Source: an uncultured Enterobacteriaceae bacterium (GTDB lineage: Bacteria > Pseudomonadota > Gammaproteobacteria > Enterobacterales > Enterobacteriaceae). From it: DNA of 50,953 nucleotides. Under the pieces are notes generated by a model. That model was not told the origin of the DNA. It saw nothing but the letters and a program-made list of their open reading frames with translations, and did no database searches. The stretch is from positions 1 through 50,953 of the forward strand of contig CANRKT010000019.1 of NCBI GenBank assembly GCA_947631255.1, written 5' to 3'. How positions within the stretch are numbered: the first letter of the stretch is position 1; each line of letters opens with the position of its first letter. Shown here in pieces: positions 48,275-50,953 of the stretch. The translations under genes were made by a program, and so were the position numbers.

Positions 48275-49972
48275 ATGACCTACGACTACATTATTATTGG
48301 CGCGGGTTCAGCAGGAAATGTTCTGGCTACTCGCCTGACGGAAGATTCGCAAACAACGGTGCTGCTACTGGAAGCCGGCGGTCCCGATTATCGCTTCGAT
48401 TTTCGCACGCAGATGCCCGCCGCACTGGCGTTTCCTCTTCAGGGGAAACGTTATAACTGGGCCTATGAAACCGAACCTGAACCCTACATGAATCATCGGC
48501 GTATGGAGTGCGGGCGAGGCAAAGGCCTGGGCGGCTCTTCTTTGATCAATGGGATGTGCTACATCCGCGGTAATGGCATGGATCTTGACGGCTGGGCCAA
48601 AGCTCCAGGGCTAGAAAACTGGACGTATGCTAACTGCCTGCCTTATTACCGCAAATCAGAGTCACGAGATACCGGTGCTAACGACTACCACGGTGGTGAT
48701 GGACCGGTAAGTATTACAACGGCTAAAAAAGATAACAATCCTTTGTTTGCCGCTATGGTTGAAGCGGGTGTGCAGGCAGGTTACCCACGTACCGAAGACC
48801 TGAATGGTTACCAGCAAGAGGGCTTTGGCCCAATGGATCGCTTTGTCACGCCTAAGGGGCGACGATCAAGCACCGCAAGGGGCTACTTAGATCAGGCAAA
48901 AGGCCGGCCAAACTTAACAATTAAGACTCACGCACTGACTAACCGCATTCTGTTCGAAGAGAAAAAGGCTGTTGGTGTGGAGTATATGTCAGGTGATAGC
49001 AATGACCTTCATCAGGTCAAGGCAAAAAAAGAGGTATTGCTCTGTGCTGGCGCTATCGCATCGCCGGAAATTTTACAGCGCTCAGGCGTGGGAGCCGCTG
49101 CACTGTTGAAGGAATTAGGCATTCTTGTTGTGCATGATTTACCTGGGGTAGGTGAGAACTTACAAGATCACTTAGAGATGTATCTCCAGTATAAGTGCAA
49201 ACAGCCGATTTCTCTCTATCCTGCGTTAAAGTGGTGGAACCAGCCGAAAATTGGTGCCGAATGGCTGTTTAATGGCACCGGTATTGGAGCTAGTAATCAG
49301 TTTGAAGCAGGCGGTTTTATTCGTAGTGATGAATCTTTTGAGTGGCCAAATATTCAGTATCACTTCTTACCGGTAGCCATAAATTACAATGGTTCTAATG
49401 CGGTAGAAGAGCACGGCTTTCAGTGTCATGTAGGCTCAATGCGTTCAAAAAGTCGTGGACGGATACGGATAAAATCCCGTGATCCTCGTCAGCATCCGAG
49501 CATTTTGTTTAACTATATGAGTGATGAGCAGGACTGGGTCGAATTCAGGGCCGCCATTCGCATTACACGAGAGATAATGAATCAGCCGGCATTAGATCCT
49601 TATCGGGGTGAAGAGATAAGCCCGGGTATTGGGTGTCAAACTGACGAGCAGCTGGATGAATTTGTCCGTAATCATGGCGAAACGGCTTATCATCCTTGCG
49701 GAACCTGTAAGATGGGCAGCGACGATATGGCCGTGGTCGATGCAGAAGGACGCGTACACGGCGTGGCTGGATTAAGGGTGATTGATGCCTCAATTATGCC
49801 GCTGATCATTACGGGTAACCTTAATGCGACCACCATTATGATTGCTGAAAAAATCGCTGACAATATTCGCGGACGCATGCCGTTGCCTTGCAGCCAGGCC
49901 GGCTACTATGTAGCCGGCGACACCCCAGCGCGCAAGACGCCTGAACGGGCAAGTGGCAGCCAGCAGGGATAG
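48275..49972 (+). CDS. betA: Choline dehydrogenase BetA
   Basis: A GMC-family FAD oxidoreductase of 565 residues (556 in E. coli) that oxidises choline to betaine aldehyde, membrane-associated and linked to the respiratory chain. The FAD-binding motif [15 protein letters not shown] is at the N-terminus, with [35 protein letters not shown], and the C-terminal active-site histidine region HPCGTCKMG. The tail after residue 545 is a few residues longer than in E. coli. The ATG has AAGGAG at six bases. Last gene of betIBA, followed by a long hairpin. Confidence 0.97.
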   Translation: MTYDYIIIGAGSAGNVLATRLTEDSQTTVLLLEAGGPDYRFDFRTQMPAALAFPLQGKRYNWAYETEPEPYMNHRRMECGRGKGLGGSSLINGMCYIRGNGMDLDGWAKAPGLENWTYANCLPYYRKSESRDTGANDYHGGDGPVSITTAKKDNNPLFAAMVEAGVQAGYPRTEDLNGYQQEGFGPMDRFVTPKGRRSSTARGYLDQAKGRPNLTIKTHALTNRILFEEKKAVGVEYMSGDSNDLHQVKAKKEVLLCAGAIASPEILQRSGVGAAALLKELGILVVHDLPGVGENLQDHLEMYLQYKCKQPISLYPALKWWNQPKIGAEWLFNGTGIGASNQFEAGGFIRSDESFEWPNIQYHFLPVAINYNGSNAVEEHGFQCHVGSMRSKSRGRIRIKSRDPRQHPSILFNYMSDEQDWVEFRAAIRITREIMNQPALDPYRGEEISPGIGCQTDEQLDEFVRNHGETAYHPCGTCKMGSDDMAVVDAEGRVHGVAGLRVIDASIMPLIITGNLNATTIMIAEKIADNIRGRMPLPCSQAGYYVAGDTPARKTPERASGSQQG

Positions 49973-50000
49973 AAATAAATCACACCGATTTCGGCACAAG

Positions 50001-50040
50001 AAAGGGTTATCCGTGACGTTGTCACCGATAACCCTTTCTG
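50001..50040 (+). terminator. Long-stem terminator of betIBA
   Basis: AAAGGGTTATC (50001-50011) pairs perfectly with GATAACCCTTT (50027-50037), and inside it GTGAC-GTT-GTCAC (50013-50025) forms the tip. It begins 28 bases after the betA stop. Confidence 0.85.
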
Positions 50041-50152
50041 TTTCAGATAAACGCTCGGTTCACCGAACACCAGATCATTCCAATGATACTGAAAGGCGAA
50101 ATAGGGGACACGGAAGATAGTTGACTGAGAAACCGTTACAGGGAGATTGCGC

Positions 50153-50207
50153 GCTACGTAGATTCTGTAAGACATTTGTCGCCAACTTTCTTCAGATTTC
50201 ACGTAGC
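50153..50207. repeat. 55-nt palindromic repeat element, copy B
   Basis: Arms GCTACGTAGATTCTG (50153-50167) and CAGATTTCACGTAGC (50193-50207) surround a 25-base centre, the same layout as 42214-42268. The arms agree at 11 of 15 and 14 of 15 positions with copy A, and GCCAAAA follows in both. It ends 24 bases before the start of the decayed DUF4440 gene. Confidence 0.75.
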
Positions 50208-50231
50208 GAGGCCAAAAAAAGGAGGGTAGTT

Positions 50232-50602
50232 TTGACTGATCTATCCACATTGTTATCTGTTATCCAGTCCTTGGAGGTTCAGTTACATCAGCCTGAGATG
50301 CGTAATAATGCAGAACTTGTCGAAAAACTACAGCATAACGATTTTGAGGAAATCAGTCGTTCTGGCCAGCGTTATGACAGGCAGCAAACCCTGGCGGCGT
50401 TAAAAATGGAAAATAGTCATACGCAGATTTTCTCTGATAATTTTAAACTAACGATAATTGCCGAAGCGTCGCTTTGTTAAGGGACCAAAGTTATCAGCTG
50501 GATGCTGATGGCAAAGTCATTCGACAAACGGAACGTTTATCAATTTGGTTATTTTCTGCATCGGAAGAAAATAACGACCCGTGGCAGATGCATTTTCATT
50601 AA
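50232..50602 (+). pseudogene. DUF4440 (SnoaL-like) protein gene, disrupted
   Basis: From a TTG at 50232 with GGAGG six bases upstream the frame encodes LTDLSTLLSVIQSLEVQLHQ and NDFEEISRSGQRYDRQQTL, typical of the NTF2/SnoaL-fold DUF4440 family. It stops at 50480 (EASLC). The next frame resumes directly with VALLRDQSYQLDADGKVIRQ and ends LFSASEENNDPWQMHFH at a TAA (50600-50602), where family members usually continue with QGT. One missing base near 50467 and a CAA-to-TAA change would explain both breaks. Probably non-functional. Confidence 0.75.
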
Positions 50603-50953
50603 GGAACCGCTATTGATAAATCAGACCCAAGGATGAAAAACAGAATATCTCATCATGTGAAAAATCTTGGATACGGATGAGTCAGCACCAAAGAAAAATG
50701 GATAAAGAAAGCGGAGGGATGCTGGGATATGAAGTTATCTACCCACTGCATGCTATTTAACTTCTACGGAATTTGATAAGGTTCACGTCTATTTTTCTTT
50801 TAATATTATATTGTTATTGCTCATGAAGTAAATTTTAGTTCATGAGAAGTCAATTTTAGCTTGTTTTTAAGGCAAAAATTTGTTGAAAGCTCTGATTCAT
50901 ATAACGTTGATTTAGATATTGAAAGAACTTAGAAATTGTTCGTAAGTGTTCCG
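50603..50953. other. Right-edge stretch without a recognised gene
   Basis: AT-rich sequence with no open frame of note. ATGAAGTAAATTTTAGTTC and ATGAGAAGTCAATTTTAGCT (about 50823-50860) are imperfect tandem repeats of about 20 bases. It may contain promoter or leader sequence of a gene beyond the window. Confidence 0.3.

Overview
The window looks like a chromosomal segment of an enterobacterium (order Enterobacterales). Most predicted proteins align by eye, at near-full length, with E. coli K-12 proteins: TyrP, MaeA, Gnd, DsdA, ArsR/B/C, LacZ, LacI, YdcF and BetT/I/B/A. Gene order is unlike E. coli, and overall base composition is moderate (not GC-rich). I cannot fix the genus from sequence alone; a Budviciaceae-, Yersiniaceae- or Hafniaceae-like organism would fit.

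Layout. 1-76: one end of an IS3-family element that runs off the left edge. 111-4559: tyrP with TyrR boxes, NAD-malic enzyme maeA, and a FUSC-like membrane protein. 4777-7562: an ABM-domain monooxygenase, an NAPE-PLD/UlaG-like metallo-hydrolase and a DUF4239 membrane protein. 7875-9732: nitric-oxide defence (NsrR box, hmp, a linked nsrR). 9797-13382: a sigma54 activator divergent from an ExaC/AldB-type acetaldehyde dehydrogenase with a clear -24/-12 promoter. 13677-16555: arsenic resistance, arsH divergent from arsRBC. 16759-20301: a small RHH protein, a SulP transporter and D-serine ammonia-lyase dsdA. 20837-22249: gnd.

22435-28000 is an AT-richer accessory island. It carries small minus-strand ORFs, a decayed antitoxin-toxin fusion, and an orphan type VI secretion lipase effector with two tandem Tli4-type immunity genes. 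28080-38166 is a galactoside locus: lacI, an E. coli-like lac promoter/operator, lacZ, then alpha-galactosidase, a MelB-type permease, a LamB-type porin and a MalM-like lipoprotein. lacY and lacA are absent. Extra lac-operator-like sites lie before the alpha-galactosidase gene, so one LacI may govern both alpha- and beta-galactoside use.

38369-43760 holds a MetE-C-like methyltransferase, uppP, ydcF and a RES/Xre-type toxin-antitoxin pair. 43864-49972 is the choline-to-glycine-betaine osmoprotection locus (betT divergent from betIBA). The right edge holds a decayed DUF4440 gene. Two copies of a 55-nt palindromic element, at 42214 and 50153, look like an uncharacterised dispersed repeat. No rRNA, tRNA or CRISPR was recognised.
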